DNA from: Plasmopara viticola
Taxonomy: Eukaryota > Oomycota > Peronosporomycetes > Peronosporales > Peronosporaceae
Direction of reading: 5' to 3'
NCBI GenBank assembly: GCA_001695595.3
Contig: MBPM02000028.1
Span: forward strand, 766,958 to 830,957
DNA: 64,000 nt
The position numbers were made by a program, and so were the translations under genes. Shown in pieces: positions 61,101-64,000 of this stretch (the first letter of the stretch is position 1; each line of letters opens with the position of its first letter). Below the pieces are notes generated by a model. It saw nothing but the letters and a program-made list of their open reading frames with translations, searched no databases and was not told where the DNA came from.

Positions 61101-64000
61101 ATGTACAGCGTTACATACGTCCTTTCTATCATTCTAGACGTGCGAAGACGCAATAAAGCAACAACAAAGCGTATATTCGCTCTCGTGAAGTGCTGTGAAG
61201 ATATACGGCCATAGATACGTCCTTTCTATCATTCTAGACGTGCGCAGACGCAATAGAGGAACAACAAAGCGTATATTCGCTCATGTGAAGTGCTTAGATG
61301 ATATACGGCCATAGATACGTCCTTTCTATCATTCTCGACGTGCGCAGACACAATAGAGCAACAACAAAGCGTATATTTGCTCTCGTGAAGTGCTTTGAAG
61401 ATATTAGGCCATAGCTACGTCCTTTCTATCGTTCTAGACGTGCGAAGACGCAATTAAGCAACACCAAAGTGTATATTCGCTCTCGTGAAGTGCTGTGAAG
61501 ATATATGGCCATAGATACGTCCTTTCTATCATTTTAGACGTGCGAAGACGCAATAAAGCAACAATGAAGTGTATATTCGCTCTTGTGAAGTGCTGGGATG
61601 ATGTACGGCCATAGATACGTCCTTTCTATCATTCTAGACGTGCGAAGACACAATTATGCAACACTTAAGCGTATAATCGCTCTTGAGAATTGCTCGGAAA
61701 TTGTACAGCGTTACATACGTCCTTTCTATCTTTCTAGACATGTGCAGACGCAATAGATCCACAACTAAGCGTATAGTCGCTCTTGTAAAGTGCTGGGATG
61801 ATGTACAGCGTTGCATACGACCATTTTATTATTCACGACGTGTGCAGACGCAATAGAACCACCACTAAGCGTATATTTGCTTCGTGAAGTGCTGTGCAGT
61901 CACACGGCCATACTTCCGTCCTTTCTATCTTTCTAAACGTGTGCAGACGCAATAAACCACCACCAAGCGTATATTTGCTTCGTGAAGTGCTGGGAAGATA
62001 TACGGCCATAGATACGTCCTTTCTATCATTCTAGACGTGCGCAGACGCAAAAGAGCAACAACAAAGCGTATATTCGCTCTCGTGAAGTGCTGTGAAGATA
62101 TACAGCCTTTGATACGTCCTTTCTATCATTTCCGATGGCGAAGACGCAATTAAGCAACACCAAAGTGTATATTCGCTCTCGTGAAGTGCTGTGAAGATAT
62201 ACGGCCATAGATACGTCCTTTCATCATTCTAGACGTGCGAAGACGCTAAAGAGCAAAACCAAAGTGTATAATTGCTCTTGGGAAGTGCTGGGATGATGTA
62301 CGGCCATAGATACGTCCTTTCTATCATTCTAGACGTGCGAAGACGCACCAAATCTATATCTTAGCTTTAATCGCTCTTGGGAATTGCTCGGAAGTTGTAC
62401 AGCGTTACATACGTCCTTTCTATCTTTCTAGACATGTGCAGACGCAATAGATCCACAACTAAGCGTATAGTCGCTCTTGTAAAGTGCTGGGATGATGTAC
62501 AGCGTTGCATACGACCATTTTATCATTCACGACGTGTGCAGACGCAATAGAACCACCACTAAGCGTATATTTGCTTCGTGAAGTGCTGTGCAGTTACACG
62601 GCCATACTTCCGCCCTTTCTATCTTTCTAAACGTGTGCAGACGCAATAAACCACCACCAAGCGTATATTTGCTTCGTGAAGTGCTGGGAAGATATACGGC
62701 CATAGATACGTCCTTTCTATCATTCTAGACGTGCGCAGACGCAAAAGAGCAACAACAAAGCGTATATTCGCTCTCGTGAAGTGCTGTGAAGATATACGGC
62801 CATACATACGTGCTTTCTATCATTCTAGACATGTGCAGACGCAAAAGATCCACAACTAAGCGTATATTTGCTTCGTGAAGTGCTGTGAAGATATACGGCC
62901 ATAGATACGTCCTTTCTATCATTCTAGACGTGCGCAGACACAATAGAGCAACAACAAAGCGTATATTCGCTCTCGTGAAGTGCTGTGAAGATATACGGCC
63001 ATACATACGTGCTTTCTATCGTTCTAGACGTGCGAAGACGCAATTAAGCAACACCAAAGTGTATATTCGCTCTCGTGAAGTGCTGTGAAGATATACGGCC
63101 TTAGATACGTCCTTTCTATCATTTTAGACGTGCGAAGACGCAATAAAGCAACAATGAAGTGTATATTCGCTCTTGGGAAGTGCTGGGATGATGTACGGCC
63201 ATAGATACGTCCTTTCTATCATTCTAGACGTGCGAAGACGCAATTAAGCAACGCTTAAGCGTATTATCGCTCTTGAGAATTGCTCGGAAGTTGTACAGCG
63301 TTTCATACGTCCTTTCTATCTTTCTAGACATGTGCAGACGCAATAGATCCACAACTAAGCGTATAGTCGCTATTGTAAAGTGCTGGGATGATGTACAGCG
63401 TTGCATACGTCCTTTTTATCATTCAGGACGTGTGCAGACGCAATAGAACCACCACTAAGCGTATTTTTGTTTCGAGAAGTGCTGTGAAGATACACGGCCA
63501 TACTTCCGCCCTTTCTATCTTTCTAAACGTGTGCAGACGCAATAAACCACCACTAAGCGTATATTCGCTCTCGTGAAGTGCTGTGAAGATATACGGCCAT
63601 ACTTACGTGCTTTCTTTCTTTCTAGACGTGTGCAGACGTAAAAGATCCACAACTTAGCGTATATTTGCTTCGTGAAGCGCTGTGAAGATGTACGGCCATA
63701 GATACGTCCATTCTATCATTCTAGACGTGCGCAGACACAATAGAGCAACAACAAAGCGTATATTTGCTCTCGTGAAGTGCTGTGAAGATATACGGCCATA
63801 CATACGTGCTTTCTATCGTTCTAGACGTGCGAAGACGCAATTAAGCAACACCAAAGTGTATATTCGCTCTCGTGAAGTGCTGTGAAGATATACGGCCTTA
63901 GATACGTCCTTTCTATCATTTTAGACGTGCGAAGACGCAATAAAGCAACAATGAAGTGTATATTCGCTCTTGGGAAGTGCTGGGATGATGTACGGCCATA
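58150..64000 (+). repeat. 1787-bp tandem and 4567-bp spaced higher-order duplications
   Basis: The segment about 59220-61005 is repeated directly at about 61007-62790 (shift 1787 bp). Shared unusual marks include GATCTACAAAGATTCGTCC (59221 and 61008) and the short monomer TTTCCGATGGCGAAGACG (60351 and 62138; these two are 1787 apart but fall within the first and second copy). The flanking 58318-59110 is repeated at 62885-63680 (shift 4567 bp). A TTAAGC-rich monomer variant near 58680 and 63246 shares the same shift. The nested arrangement suggests a large duplication with a second, internal one. Confidence 0.85.

Larger units (their letters stand above)
39900..64000 (+). repeat. Satellite array, homogenised part with 99/100-bp monomers
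   Basis: Over 24 kb of near-identical tandem units in one orientation, running off the window. Unit landmarks in order: TATACGGCCATAGATACGTC, CTTTCTATCATTCTAGACGT, GCGCAGACRCAATAGAGCAA, CAACAAAGCGTATATTCGCT, CTCGTGAAGTGCTGTGAAGA (exactly 100 bp). A common variant has TTTGCTTCGTGAAG in place of TTCGCTCTCGTGAAG, making a 99-bp unit; others swap CATTCTAGA for CTTTCTAGA or CATTCTCGA. Most units contain TCTAGA (an XbaI site). Open frames here are by-products of a stop-poor monomer and are not genes. Confidence 0.96.

Noticed and set aside
36867..63885. Dozens of open frames of 60-112 aa with recurring peptides such as RTSRMIERTYLWPYIFTALHEANI
   Set aside because: They are the satellite monomer read in stop-poor frames. 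The same bases are open on both strands and in several frames, unit lengths of 99 and 100 bp keep shifting the frame, and there is no start, domain or codon signal of a gene.
39900..64000. CRISPR-like direct repeats
   Set aside because: Whole 99/100-bp units are contiguous with no unique spacers, and the flanking DNA is eukaryotic with introns and retrotransposons.

Overview
The window looks like nuclear DNA of an oomycete, most likely a Peronosporales species (Phytophthora or downy-mildew type). This rests on gene content, very short introns (13 inferred, 56-82 bp), a membrane-anchored GH5 hydrolase, the TE mix and the contrast between a gene-dense island and long repeat-filled stretches. 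The species cannot be named from the sequence alone.

Layout. 1-1463 (minus) is the 5' two-thirds or more of a type II membrane GH5 (cellulase/beta-glucanase) gene, cut by the window edge. 2332-5451 (minus) is a single-exon gene fusing a class V PLP aminotransferase (cysteine-desulfurase-like) to a TtcA-type PP-loop tRNA thiolase. 5452-11477 has no supportable gene but holds a small inverted outpost of the satellite that fills the right half of the window. 11478-20252 is a compact island of four genes: a TM9SF/nonaspanin (plus, 3 exons), an AAAP amino-acid transporter (minus, 5 exons), an unusual Rab-like GTPase fused to an SH2 domain (minus, 8 exons) and an F-box-like protein (plus, apparently intronless). 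Exon-intron structures were worked out by hand from splice sites, reading-frame phase and domain continuity.

20404-21565 is an internally deleted non-LTR retrotransposon with perfect 11-bp target-site duplications. 21577-25200 is featureless apart from one dispersed repeat copy and a possible decayed secreted-protein gene. About 25200-36450 is a graveyard of at least seven Ty1/copia fragments on both strands, all broken.

From about 36530 to the window end (over 27 kb) the sequence is one head-to-tail satellite array with a 99/100-bp monomer, roughly 275 copies. Monomers are old and diverged at the left edge, then homogenised and organised into several higher-order repeats (300, about 898, 1787, 2086 and 4567 bp spacings). 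Copia debris next to a satellite with an edge-to-centre divergence gradient is the architecture expected of a centromere, pericentromere or similar heterochromatic block. That reading is inference.

The protein-coding genes are housekeeping or signalling genes with no shared pathway. The most striking are the GTPase-SH2 fusion and the desulfurase-thiolase fusion.
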